The notes beneath the pieces are model-generated. The model saw only the letters and a program-made list of their open reading frames with translations. It did not search any database and was not told where the DNA came from. A DNA stretch of 34,349 bases, from contig JAQWPZ010000018.1 in NCBI GenBank assembly GCA_029245125.1, forward strand, positions 1 to 34,349, written 5' to 3'. Positions 1 to 8,461 of the stretch are shown here, piece after piece. Positions within the stretch are counted from its first letter, which is position 1. Each line of letters begins with the position of its first letter. The position numbers were made by a program, and so were the translations under genes. This stretch comes from Rubripirellula sp. (lineage in GTDB: Bacteria > Planctomycetota > Planctomycetia > Pirellulales > Pirellulaceae).

Positions 1-155
1 TTCCCGCAATAATTCAGCAACAGCGGTTTGACTTGCCGCTCAAACGTCCGTCGGTCAGCCTTGATCTCAGCCTCAGCCCAATCGCTCACCAACACAGAAA
101 CCGTTGCAACGAAGAGCAGCTTCAACGTCAGGTGCATAATGGCTGGCAGACTCAT
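1..155 (-). CDS. Planctomycete cytochrome-type secreted protein, N-terminal fragment
   Basis: This is the first 51 codons of a gene that runs off the left edge. The ATG at 155 opens a hydrophobic signal peptide (core LKLLFVATVSVLVS), followed by a stretch of the form F-E-R-Q-V-K-P-L-L-L-N-Y-C-G. That stretch resembles the start of a planctomycete PSCyt1 cytochrome module (F-x-x-x-V-x-P-L-L-x-x-x-C-x-x-C-H); the haem histidine would lie beyond the edge. The frame is open further upstream to an ATG at 215, and an internal ATG lies at 137; 155 is preferred because it leaves a normal short n-region. It lies 118 bp downstream of the DUF1592 gene on the same strand, so the two may be co-transcribed. 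The full domain set and function cannot be seen. Confidence 0.6.
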   Translation of the reverse strand, partial: MSLPAIMHLTLKLLFVATVSVLVSDWAEAEIKADRRTFERQVKPLLLNYCG

Positions 156-273
156 GTGGACAATCAGTATTTGGTTTTTCTTTTGAAAAAGCGAATCGGA
201 AGCAGGCCCCCGCATATTGATTGGAGAGCAGGGTGGCAGACCGGCAGTTCTTCACGTTCTGACTGGGCGAACA

Positions 274-2874
274 TCACCCTCCATCTGCCAAAACTGCCGT
301 AACACGAGTTCGGTACAGAAAGGCATCCGAGGTAAGCAGGGAGACCAGCAGTGCCTTCATGCTGCCACCATTCTCTTGGTAAGCACGATAAGCATCTTGC
401 AGAACCGGCCCGTCGTTGAGCGTTTCATTGCGTCCCATCCAAAAACGAAACGCATGACGAACAAAGACCTGTTCGGCACGCTCGCTCGCCACGATTTTTT
501 CAATCAGTTCGATTGCGTTGGCAACTTTCCCATCCAGTTCAGGATCGCCTGAATTGATAATCTCTCCCGTCGTGTCGACAGGCTTGTCGAGTTCGAACTG
601 GCGATACAGTCCGGCGTGGTTGTACATTTCAAATGGCAATCCCAGCGGATCCATTTTCTTGTGACAGGTCCAGCAATAGTCTTCTCGCGTCACACGCATC
701 CGTTCACGAAGTGTCTTTTTGGGTTCATCCGGAAGCATCGCATCGACGGTGATCGGCACATCGGGAATCCCACCACCGAGCAGCCGCTCATAAATCCATC
801 GGCCGCGATGAATTGCATGATTGTCCATGGCATCGGAGTGAGAGACGAGCCAACTGGGATGAGTCAGAATCCCCAAGCGTTGCCCCTCCGGGACGGTCGC
901 CAAGAAACGCTCTGGCTTCATCGACCCATTACCAAAACTACGCCGGCTGACACGCGCGAACATTTTGGTTCCTGACACGTCAGCTGGGTTGACGTTGTGA
1001 TTCACATTCGACCGTCTTTTCTTTGCTGCCGTCGATCGTTTGCGAGCTGTGGCCAGAGCCTTCTTCTTCGCTGTTAGCTTTGCCTCCAATTTCTTTTCTT
1101 CCGGGCTCGCTTTCAGCATCTCCTCCAATTCTGCGACCTCATCCTCAATCACTTCGAGCTCTGCTTCCCGTTTCTTGGCTGTTGCGGCCAACGCTTCTTT
1201 TTCTGCAGCAACGGATGCCGCCCGCTCTTCCTCAGATCGCTTTGAGCCAAAGTAAATCCCATCACCTTTGGTCGCGACAACCCGATCAGTTGTGAGCAAT
1301 TCTTTCAGCACATCTCGGTCTTCCTGGAGGACCAATTCGATCAAACGATCGGTACTTGCTGCTGAGTCAAACATCGCACGGTAATGTGACTGGCCGCGAT
1401 TACTTACGCCGGTATCTCCCAGGGCTTTCTCATCCTTACAGATGTAGCCACCCAGGTCGTAATCAAAGTAGTCACGAAAGAATCGCAGCACGCGTGGTTT
1501 GCGAATACTGTCATCGGCCAACATCCGCTTGACTTCTCGCTCGACGTCCGCCTTGGTTCGCATCCGTCCCTCGACGATCGCCTCTCGCAGTGTTTCATCT
1601 GGCTTGATGTATCGAAGCGCGTGATTGACCGCCATGCCCAATTCCCAATCCTGCAGCATGACCCGCCCGTATGAGTCTGCTTGCCCTTGCTCGACAAGCT
1701 CTGGCCGAAAGAGCGCGTCACGATCTAGAAAAATCGAAGACAGACCGAGCACCGCGCCTTCTTCTTTGCCAAGCTTGTCGATCGCCTGCTGGACGATAGC
1801 CAGATATGCGTCAGACTCCGGTTTGCTCGGGGGCCGAAAGGTGAGCGCCTCGAACAGATAGTCAACCGCCGCTCGCAAGCCTGCCTCGGTCACAACGTCA
1901 TTTGCCATTAGGTCGCTGACCGGCGTCAGTGGACGGGCGACTTTCGTACTGTAAACCAAGCTGGTCGGCAAACCACGAAGGTCACCTTTCATCTTATCGG
2001 CAATGGACTTGGGGTCGTCCGTGATCTGATATGCCTCAGCGATGCTAAGCGGCCCTTCTGCCATGTAACGAATGATGTCACCGGCAACCCCCATGATCTG
2101 CGTCGCTTCTGCACTGTTGACCGTGTAAAAATAGGGGTAGTTTTCCAAGCCGTGACTCCGCGCCGAGGACAGCACAACCGGGACACTCTTGACGGAGGTG
2201 GCGTAGGCGACCGTTCCACCTTGCCACTGAATGATTCGGTCCGTTCCAAAATAGAGTTTGAGCTCACCGCCATGGTTCGTGGGAACAACGTCGCCACGAG
2301 TTCGAACCCCCGGCTTGTTCGGATCGAACGCCGGCTCGGTGTTGATCAACTCATTCAACCGCGTGATGTGTTCTTGAGGAGTGACCCGCCAAATCCGAGC
2401 AGGTGAAGAGGTTGGCGCGAGTTGAATTTCAGCAGGCAATTGTCCGAACAACAGCTCGTGATCGACGAAATTGCCTTTGTTCGGGTCAAGGTGAGCTTGA
2501 AAACCACCCCTATCTCTCATGACACGTGTCAATTCGCCAACGATCAGATCGGAAAGCTGCAACCGCCGAATTACCTCGGGTTGCTCTGCATCTTTCGGTG
2601 GCATCTCTCCGAGCGTGACCTGCGCCCAGATATTTCGCCAAGTACTGGCGTTGATTTCATCTACCGACCCCAAGTCATTCAGCGAAAGATCCCCCTCAGG
2701 CGATGTCTCACCATGACAATCAAGACAATAGTCGGCGAGAAACGCCTTCGCGAAACCGCCGAAGTCATGACTGACCGGTTGGCCTGGCGTGTAAGTCTCG
2801 GCATTCGCAACTGAAAAAATGCCACACCAAAACGCGATGACCAAAACCGGCCATCGATTGAATGATCGACGCAT
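274..2874 (-). CDS. DUF1592/DUF1588/DUF1585 haem-motif protein with coiled-coil insertion
   Basis: This is a large secreted planctomycete protein of 866 residues from the ATG at 2874. That start gives a clean signal peptide ending near SVANA. A PSCyt-type haem motif CLDCH lies at residues 50-54, a DUF1592-like region follows (including [10 protein letters not shown]), then DUF1588 (G-I-L-T-H-P-S-W-L) with a second motif CWTCH near 734-738, and a DUF1585-like C-terminus (F-R-F-W-M-G-R). Between DUF1592 and DUF1588, at about residues 543-620, is a Lys/Glu/Ala-rich coiled-coil insertion not usual for the family. The frame stays open to a TTG at 3036 that overlaps the stop of the DUF1552 gene (TTGA), so a 54-residue extension with translational coupling is possible. 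The families are known in planctomycetes; their biochemical role is unproven, with c-type cytochrome or redox function inferred from CxxCH motifs. Confidence 0.9.
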   Translation of the reverse strand: MRRSFNRWPVLVIAFWCGIFSVANAETYTPGQPVSHDFGGFAKAFLADYCLDCHGETSPEGDLSLNDLGSVDEINASTWRNIWAQVTLGEMPPKDAEQPEVIRRLQLSDLIVGELTRVMRDRGGFQAHLDPNKGNFVDHELLFGQLPAEIQLAPTSSPARIWRVTPQEHITRLNELINTEPAFDPNKPGVRTRGDVVPTNHGGELKLYFGTDRIIQWQGGTVAYATSVKSVPVVLSSARSHGLENYPYFYTVNSAEATQIMGVAGDIIRYMAEGPLSIAEAYQITDDPKSIADKMKGDLRGLPTSLVYSTKVARPLTPVSDLMANDVVTEAGLRAAVDYLFEALTFRPPSKPESDAYLAIVQQAIDKLGKEEGAVLGLSSIFLDRDALFRPELVEQGQADSYGRVMLQDWELGMAVNHALRYIKPDETLREAIVEGRMRTKADVEREVKRMLADDSIRKPRVLRFFRDYFDYDLGGYICKDEKALGDTGVSNRGQSHYRAMFDSAASTDRLIELVLQEDRDVLKELLTTDRVVATKGDGIYFGSKRSEEERAASVAAEKEALAATAKKREAELEVIEDEVAELEEMLKASPEEKKLEAKLTAKKKALATARKRSTAAKKRRSNVNHNVNPADVSGTKMFARVSRRSFGNGSMKPERFLATVPEGQRLGILTHPSWLVSHSDAMDNHAIHRGRWIYERLLGGGIPDVPITVDAMLPDEPKKTLRERMRVTREDYCWTCHKKMDPLGLPFEMYNHAGLYRQFELDKPVDTTGEIINSGDPELDGKVANAIELIEKIVASERAEQVFVRHAFRFWMGRNETLNDGPVLQDAYRAYQENGGSMKALLVSLLTSDAFLYRTRVTAVLADGG

Positions 2875-2884
2875 AAGAGATTGA

Positions 2885-2932
2885 GTGGACGAACGAGTTA
2901 TCGAGCGAGTACTCAAGCGGGTGATTGAGCGA
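2885..2932 (-). repeat. 12-bp degenerate tandem repeat, 4 copies
   Basis: There are four 12-bp units just upstream of the preferred ATG of the DUF1592 gene. Read on the minus strand each begins CG(C/T)T. If the long TTG-started reading is used they encode tetrapeptides [12 protein letters not shown] and RSST. The unit keeps frame, which weakly favours this stretch being or having been translated. Confidence 0.6.
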
Positions 2933-3032
2933 CGGAAAATCGCTTCGCTGCGGCGACGGTGAAACGATTTCACAAAACACCGCCAAACGCTTGGGTTAGA
3001 AAAAACGCTTGAGCTGAAAGGAAGGACCTGAT

Positions 3033-4352
3033 TCAAACCAGTACTTCCTGAAGTGGACCGGTGCTGTCGTCAAACTTCTTCGCCATTTTGTCGTCCATGT
3101 TGAAGCGGTCACAGTTGTGACCGGCGGCCCGCAGAAGTGATGTATAGAGGGCATTGATTGGTCGCTTGCCATTCAACTGCGTAAAGCAACCTGTCTTGAA
3201 AGCTCCGTCGAGGTTGCCCAGCAACATAACCGGCCAATTGGCTCCGTTGGTGTGCTGCTTGTCGGCATTGTTGCTGGTGTAAACGATCAGTGTGTTGTCC
3301 ATCATCGTGCCATTTCCCTCCGGCACGCTTTCCAGTTTTTCCATGATCCTGACCAACATACGGCTGTTGTATTGACGGATTTTGATCCAGATCGGATTAC
3401 CGTGCTGGTTCATATGCCCCAGGTTATGTCCTTGCTGTTCGACGCCCAGCCCTTTCCACGCGCCGAAAATTTCCCCACGGCCCGAACCAATCGTCAACGT
3501 ATTGGTAATCCCGGCTGTCAGCGATGAGATTCCGAGATCCAGCATCGCGTCATGCCAATCGGTTTCGAATTCAGGATTGCTGTACCGCTCGTCCACCACG
3601 GGCGCGAATTTCCGCAAGTGGTCGGAAGCGGTATCGAGCCGATCGCGTAGCCCGTTGACATCCTTGAACCCTTGCACGTACTGGCCATAACGCTGCTGCT
3701 CCGTATCGGGAAGCAAGCGTCCTTTAGTCGCGGCCAATTGCTCGATCTGATTCAAGACACTCGAGCGGGCTTCGTGTTGAAGACGAATGTCGCCAGAGGA
3801 AATGCCTCCGTACAACATTTGGTAAAGATGGTTGGGATTGGAGTGCATGAAAATCGGTTGACCGGCACCACTGGCCGACAGCGTCGCAATGGTCGGCTTG
3901 GTCTTCATGTTCTCGATCGAGTCCATGCCGATACACAAATGAGGCAGTAACGTCTCTGGCAACACCTTGCTTAGTTCGTAATCGATCGTCGATGCACTGG
4001 GCGGAACACCATCACTGCCTCGATAGCCGCCGAGCGCGCCAAAGAAGGCACTGTGCGAAGGACTGGTGTGAATACCATGCAGGCCATTGATGATGTGCAA
4101 GCGTTCTTTGTAAGGCTCCAGAGCGCTGATGGGTTCAGGCAATTTGGCCTTCGCCAAAGACCCGCTACTCTTCATCCCCTCCGGGATGCAGGTCTTCGGA
4201 TCGAAGCCTTGGTTCTGCATGAAGAAGACGATTCGCTTTGGCGTCGTGCTGCCTGTGGGAGCCGCCAAAAGTCGTTCAGGCGAGAGTGAGCCGCCCAAGG
4301 CAGCGCCAGTGCCGGCAGCAATTCCTTGCAACAATCTTCTTCGGTTGAGCAT
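3033..4352 (-). CDS. DUF1552 family secreted protein (Tat-type leader)
   Basis: This 439-residue protein has an N-terminus N-R-R-R-L-L-Q-G followed by a small-residue hydrophobic stretch, fitting a twin-arginine export signal. The body matches the planctomycete DUF1552 family in size and texture: an early [14 protein letters not shown] segment, [11 protein letters not shown] near residue 100, and a C-terminal [11 protein letters not shown]. The family is related to DUF1501, an alkaline-phosphatase-like fold, but its reaction is not known. The start is the ATG at 4352 with an AAGG about ten bases upstream. Its TGA overlaps a TTG that could start the following DUF1592 gene; DUF1552 next to DUF1592 is the standard planctomycete pairing, so the two very likely work together and share a transcript. 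Confidence 0.92.
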   Translation of the reverse strand: MLNRRRLLQGIAAGTGAALGGSLSPERLLAAPTGSTTPKRIVFFMQNQGFDPKTCIPEGMKSSGSLAKAKLPEPISALEPYKERLHIINGLHGIHTSPSHSAFFGALGGYRGSDGVPPSASTIDYELSKVLPETLLPHLCIGMDSIENMKTKPTIATLSASGAGQPIFMHSNPNHLYQMLYGGISSGDIRLQHEARSSVLNQIEQLAATKGRLLPDTEQQRYGQYVQGFKDVNGLRDRLDTASDHLRKFAPVVDERYSNPEFETDWHDAMLDLGISSLTAGITNTLTIGSGRGEIFGAWKGLGVEQQGHNLGHMNQHGNPIWIKIRQYNSRMLVRIMEKLESVPEGNGTMMDNTLIVYTSNNADKQHTNGANWPVMLLGNLDGAFKTGCFTQLNGKRPINALYTSLLRAAGHNCDRFNMDDKMAKKFDDSTGPLQEVLV

Positions 4353-4442
4353 GGCAGACCTTACAACGAGATTCGCGATTGGTTGTTTCGTGGTTGCTGA
4401 ACAAACGTTTCCGTCGATTCAGATTTTCAATCCGCCCCAATA

Positions 4443-4484
4443 TCCATGGAAGACCTTCCACGGAAGACCATCCATGGCAGCACC
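4443..4484. repeat. 14-bp tandem repeat, 3 copies
   Basis: Three 14-bp units stand end to end: TCCATGGAAGACCT, TCCACGGAAGACCA, TCCATGGCAGCACC. They lie about 90 bp upstream of the DUF1552 start in non-coding DNA. The unit is not a multiple of three. Confidence 0.75.
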
Positions 4485-4878
4485 GGTTCATGACGACAAG
4501 CATGCCGCCACGGCACGGGAGGCCGACTGCGTGATCTGGAGCGTTGATTCTTAGGTAGGTATTTCGGCGAGGATCCGTCCTAGCGATGCCAAACGGACCT
4601 CGCCCATTCTAATCAATTTCCGACCACGTCGTCACGACCTTTTGGTGATTCGTTGACGACCGAACCTCAGCAACAAAACCGGCAAAATTCGCAGCGATGG
4701 CTGTTCTGGCGTTTCTCGTTCTCCAGTCGTAAAAACCTGATCTCAGCTCCCACTACTCTACCGGGAAATGCGTTATATCGGCCAAATCCCCGCGTTTTCG
4801 AGAAGATCCGCGTCGTCATCAACGAGGCAGATTTGCCTTTACCGATATCAGGTCAGCGATCACGGCGGATGGCAGCCC

Positions 4879-4914
4879 AGATTTCCGCCGGCGGTAGAGA
4901 TTTCCGCTGGCGGT
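4879..4914. repeat. 17-bp direct repeat with 19-bp period, 2 copies
   Basis: AGATTTCCGCCGGCGGT at 4879-4895 is repeated with one change (C to T) at 4898-4914. It lies in non-coding DNA. Each copy contains a short GC-rich palindromic core (CCGCCGGCGG), broken in the second copy. Confidence 0.75.
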
Positions 4915-5206
4915 CCAGCAAGCAAAATCTTTCCTGCAGGCCGCGCGGATGAAAGGGGTAGGGTAGCGATAGGACTTGGGTAATGAGCACCGTCGACCTT
5001 GCAATTCCGAGAAAACGACATCCTAGCCACCGCCCATACGTCGACACGATTTCTTGATAACCTCACATCCGGCAGTTGGACAGCAGACAGCGGACAGCAC
5101 CGAACCAGTCTTGTGCCCGCAATCCTTCATTTCGTGAATGATGGCGGCTCGAGAAAGAGCATTCGGTACGGACACGAAGGCCAAATCCGTAGTTGGATAG
5201 ACGTAA

Positions 5207-6072
5207 TGTTCTCCGCCGCAGAAAGAAACGGTGCATGCCAGCCTGGCAGTCACGAGCAGCAAGCAATGGCTGGTGATATCTATCGAACAGAACTCTTGGT
5301 CGAACAGAACTCCTCTGCTTAATCGAGTGCTCGAACGGTTCCCCGCCTATCATGCTGCCGAAGCGATTGACTTAAAAACCACTCGTTTCAATCTTCGATG
5401 ACGAGCATTCGCCCATACGATTCACAAGTCGTCAAACTGAAACCGAACGCCACACTGCTGCATGGACGCTCACCGGCAAAAAGGGACAGATAGGCGCTGA
5501 CTCACTCGCACCATCAGCGTTCAATGCCCCACTCGAGCACGACGTCCCAAAATTCACGTGGTGCCACTTAGTCGATTTTGCTGCCGCAGAGCAGCACGCG
5601 GAATCACCAATTCGGGCAGCTTCATTCAGAACCAACGACGAGACATCATCGAGCGTGCAAACTCACGAAGGATTCCCACGATACCAAATCGGGGCAATCG
5701 AAACATTTCCGCTTTCCAAACTCAATGTCAGCGCCGGCCTCTCGGCTGAGTTTCGTCTCGTAGGAACCAGAAGAAACGCTCGGCGACTTTTGGGTCAACG
5801 CCAAGACCGGTGAACTTACCAAAGGCATGAATCTAGGAAACTGGAGCCAAGCACTAAACGCAACGGGAATTGAAGAACCGCGATTGCTACCTCCGGTACA
5901 AGTCGGCCCAAAGTTCTAAGGTCCGCCCCCGCAGCCAGACTCGAACAACGCGAACACCTCCGCTGTAGCGATTGCGAACGAGTTTGCTACAACAGCTTTG
6001 CTGGTCTTTGTAACCTGTTACGAAGAATTCACCCACGGAGACTGTTTCGCCGGCGACAAGATGACATGCTGA
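5207..6072 (+). pseudogene. Probable decayed protein gene split over several frames
   Basis: No intact frame spans this stretch, but consecutive frames each read like protein. The first segment (5207-5401) contains N-R-V-L-E-R-F-P-A-Y-H-A-A-E. A second (5376-5813) contains Q-I-G-A-I-E-T-F-P-L-S-K-L-N-V-S-A-G. A third (5764-6072) contains G-D-F-W-V-N-A-K-T-G-E-L-T-K-G-M-N-L-G-N-W; it passes one internal TAA at 5917 and then continues, with a hydrophobic A-T-T-A-L-L-V-F-V-T-C stretch, to a TGA at 6070. No usable start codon is seen. I infer one gene broken by at least two frameshifts and a nonsense codon. I do not recognise the family. The boundaries, and the case for decay over chance, are uncertain. 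Confidence 0.35.
5283..5312. repeat. 13-bp direct repeat with 17-bp period, 2 copies
   Basis: TCGAACAGAACTC occurs at 5283-5295 and again at 5300-5312. The 17-bp period is not a multiple of three, so inside a gene such a duplication would shift the frame. It sits within the suspected decayed gene. Confidence 0.7.
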
Positions 6073-6147
6073 CTAGCGCGCAGCGAACGCTTGGATCACG
6101 GCGATAACAGCAAGCCGATTCACCAGCAACGTGACGCTGTCGGACCC

Positions 6148-6211
6148 AACGCCGCGAAATAAGACTGTTCAGCCTAACGCCGCGAAATTGGCGGGGACGT
6201 ATTTTGCGGCG
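6148..6211. repeat. Direct repeat plus imperfect hairpin upstream of macro-like gene
   Basis: AACGCCGCGAAAT occurs at 6148-6160 and again at 6176-6188. The second copy also forms an inverted repeat with ATTTTGCGGCG at 6201-6211 (10 of 11 pairs, 12-base loop). There is no T-run after the stem, so it does not look like a simple terminator. It ends about 110 bp upstream of the start at 6321. It could be a small mobile repeat remnant or a leader RNA structure; the sequence alone does not decide. Confidence 0.5.
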
Positions 6212-6320
6212 ATTCCGGGTAACTCACTCGAGCAAACGCAGTCGATACAATGGTGGCTTGCAAGAGGAACAATGCTCATGAAATTTTACCGCAGTGCACA
6301 TCGTGGTGTCAGGAATTCCC

Positions 6321-7316
6321 ATGTCTTGGTTTGAACAATTGACAGGAATTAGGGAACAATCTCCCCAGCAGGTTCGCAATGAACTGTCGGTCACTGGCGA
6401 GAATTTAGTTTGCCCAAACGGAGCCAATCTTACGTTTGGCCGCCTGGAAACCCCATCGCTGAGTGAATTGCGTTCCCGCATCGCCACAACCCAATGCGAG
6501 AACGGCCGTTTACAAGTCGGTCAAATCGTGGCGGACGCGCAATCGCTGCATCGCGACCCGGCCAACGCCGGCGCGATGTTTCAGGTTGCATCGCAATTCA
6601 ATCTGTTGGAAATGGCCAGCCCCGATACGACACCCGAGGAAGGAGTTGGCATCTACGAGTACGACCACACGCAAGGTCCCGTTTGCGCTATCTCATGCGG
6701 AGCCGGCACAATCTATCGCAACTACTTCGCACCAGTCGGCAATCACATCGGTCAGTCCACTGGACACCAGATCGATTGTTCGGCTGACCTGGGGACGTTG
6801 CTTGGGAACGCTGATGACAAACTGTGGAACCTCGAAAATGGATACCTGTTTCCCACCGATGCAGGGCTCGCTCAAATCACGAGCAAAATAAATTCAGCCG
6901 ATGAATCTGAACGGGACCGTTATCGCGCGGCTTTGCGAATTGGCCTGCAGTGGGACACCGCCGTCACCTTGCCCGATGCGAAACATCGCGTCACCCAGGC
7001 ATACTGCTCAGCATTACCAGTCACCTACGGAAATCAACCAACAGACCAGTGGACTGAATTCGCAAGGCTTATCTTAGAGGCCACCTACGAGGCGACCTTT
7101 TGCGCCGCGATCCTCAACTCAACTCGCAATGGAAAGAACAAGCTATTTCTGACACTCGTGGGCGGTGGCGTTTTTGGCAATCGCATCGACTGGATCACCG
7201 CCGCGATCCAACGAGCGGTAGAGAAATATCGTCAGCATGACCTCGATGTTGCAATCGTCGCCTACAGTTCACCCAATCCAGCGATTACGGAACTGATCAA
7301 GCGTCTGGAGTCATGA
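6321..7316 (+). CDS. Uncharacterised protein, possibly macro-domain-like
   Basis: This is a 331-residue soluble protein without signal peptide or membrane segments. The ATG at 6321 is chosen over 6294 because AGGA lies just upstream and the protein then starts M-S-W-F-E-Q-L-T-G, which I associate with an uncharacterised bacterial family. Notable segments are N-A-G-A-M-F-Q-V-A-S-Q-F-N-L-L-E-M (82-98), Y-D-H-T-Q-G-P-V-C-A-I-S-C-G-A-G-T (114-130), I-G-L-Q-W-D-T near the middle, and a C-terminal L-F-L-T-L-V-G-G-G-V-F-G-N followed by I-T-A-A-I. An Asn-Ala early loop, a glycine-rich loop after a hydrophobic strand and the alternating strand/helix pattern suggest an ADP-ribose-binding macro-like fold. 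That assignment is inferred from pattern only. It stands alone, with no close same-strand neighbour. Confidence 0.75.
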   Translation: MSWFEQLTGIREQSPQQVRNELSVTGENLVCPNGANLTFGRLETPSLSELRSRIATTQCENGRLQVGQIVADAQSLHRDPANAGAMFQVASQFNLLEMASPDTTPEEGVGIYEYDHTQGPVCAISCGAGTIYRNYFAPVGNHIGQSTGHQIDCSADLGTLLGNADDKLWNLENGYLFPTDAGLAQITSKINSADESERDRYRAALRIGLQWDTAVTLPDAKHRVTQAYCSALPVTYGNQPTDQWTEFARLILEATYEATFCAAILNSTRNGKNKLFLTLVGGGVFGNRIDWITAAIQRAVEKYRQHDLDVAIVAYSSPNPAITELIKRLES

Positions 7317-7608
7317 AACGCTGCGGGCTTGCCTCAGAGCGAGTTTGCGTCAGTGCCTGCTTGAGCGAGGCTTTCCTTTGCATGAACCTTGTCTTACTTG
7401 CAACGGTTTTTGACGAACCGCGAAGCCACAGTCATCACAAAACCACGGCTACCGGACAAGCAGCTTGACGATCCGATTCGCAGCGTTGCCCACCAATCGT
7501 GCGAACGTTTGCGTAATCTGAGTTTCTCGGCCATGCGTCACTCATGCTTGTGAATGCGTTACACTTGCGTCCAATTGGCTCGAAATCTCGAATCGAGTCA
7601 CGCCCGGC
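7317..7608. other. Intergenic, nothing recognised
   Basis: I see no gene, tRNA or clear terminator. A weak GCCTC...GAGGC pairing just after the stop at 7316 is too short to call. Confidence 0.5.
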
Positions 7609-7638
7609 GGTTTCCCAGACATTGGTTTCCCAGACATG
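7609..7638 (+). repeat. 15-bp tandem duplication across a start codon
   Basis: GGTTTCCCAGACATT (7609-7623) is followed at once by GGTTTCCCAGACATG (7624-7638); 14 of 15 bases are identical. The last three bases of the second copy are the ATG of the membrane-protein gene. The first copy carries ATT at the matching place. Confidence 0.85.
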
Positions 7639-8310
7639 AGTGATTCACCGAACCCCTACGCGCCACCCTCTGCAGCGCCCTCTCCGGCTGGCGCAGAATG
7701 GATGGCGAACGATCCAGCAGCGTTGTCAAGGACTGCGTTCGGGCTATCGCTGGTCTATTACGGGATCTTACTGATCCTCCTGTCGATAATCTTGTTTTTT
7801 GCTTTGGGATTCGTTTTCGGTCTCGCAGCGATCCTTGCTGTGCCAGGATTCTTGATCGGTTCGATCTTAATGTTTGTGGGACCCTTGTTTTGCTTAACGG
7901 TTCCAGCGGAAACAAATGCAAAGGGGCTAATCATCACCGCAGTGGTCCTTCAGATAATCAACATTGTTGCGGTCCTGCTCCCGTTTGCCGGCGTGGATTT
8001 GGCCGGCTTCGATTCCTTTGTCCAGATCTTTAGTGTGTTGTCCTCCATTTTCTTTGTGCTGTTCATGCGTAAACTCGCCATATTTATCGGTCGGGAAGAT
8101 CTTGCCAAGCGCGCAAGCAATATCCTCGTGGGAGGCCTCGTTTCGTTTTTTGGCGCGATCGCCTCAGGTGTTTTGGCATTCTTGATAGGGCCGGCGATTT
8201 CACTCATGTTGCTTGTGTTCGCGATCGTGGGAATCGTTATCTTTGTCATGTACGCCAACCTAGTGAACACGTTGAGCAAGGCTCTCAAAGACGCTAGGGC
8301 TCCCAGTTGA
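7636..8310 (+). CDS. Small polytopic membrane protein with N-P-Y-A-P-P tail
   Basis: This is a 224-residue integral membrane protein. The N-terminus M-S-D-S-P-N-P-Y-A-P-P is a Pro-rich cytoplasmic tail of a kind common in planctomycete membrane proteins. From about residue 35 there are roughly six hydrophobic segments (around 35-55, 57-80, 93-115, 122-145, 160-180 and 183-207), with a charged loop G-R-E-D-L-A-K-R near 150. There is no catalytic motif or known domain. The start lies inside the second copy of a 15-bp duplication, and no clear Shine-Dalgarno is visible. It is a single gene converging on the minus-strand sulfatase 150 bp downstream. Function is unknown. Confidence 0.8.
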   Translation: MSDSPNPYAPPSAAPSPAGAEWMANDPAALSRTAFGLSLVYYGILLILLSIILFFALGFVFGLAAILAVPGFLIGSILMFVGPLFCLTVPAETNAKGLIITAVVLQIINIVAVLLPFAGVDLAGFDSFVQIFSVLSSIFFVLFMRKLAIFIGREDLAKRASNILVGGLVSFFGAIASGVLAFLIGPAISLMLLVFAIVGIVIFVMYANLVNTLSKALKDARAPS

Positions 8311-8461
8311 CACGATTCGATTAGCAGGCGGTCATTCAGCAACGGCTCGAGAGAAATGAAGGTACGATCAGGCCGGGTGTATCAACGCACTGAACGTTCC
8401 TCAGAATCCAAAACGCCATTGGATCTTGCTTGACGATGCTCTGCCGACTCGCGTTGCTTGC

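Larger units (their letters stand above)
4353..5206. other. Intergenic stretch without a supported gene
   Basis: No frame here shows a convincing start, signal peptide or recognisable domain. The stretch holds the promoter side of the DUF1552 operon and two sets of short tandem repeats, annotated separately. Short open frames exist (for example 4999-5322 plus, 5023-5262 minus) but they overlap one another and none resembles a known family. Confidence 0.5.

Noticed and set aside
5023..5262. Minus-strand Cys-rich frame with a hydrophobic start
   Set aside because: It has no ATG (begins at TTG), no visible ribosome site, and overlaps competing protein-like plus-strand frames.
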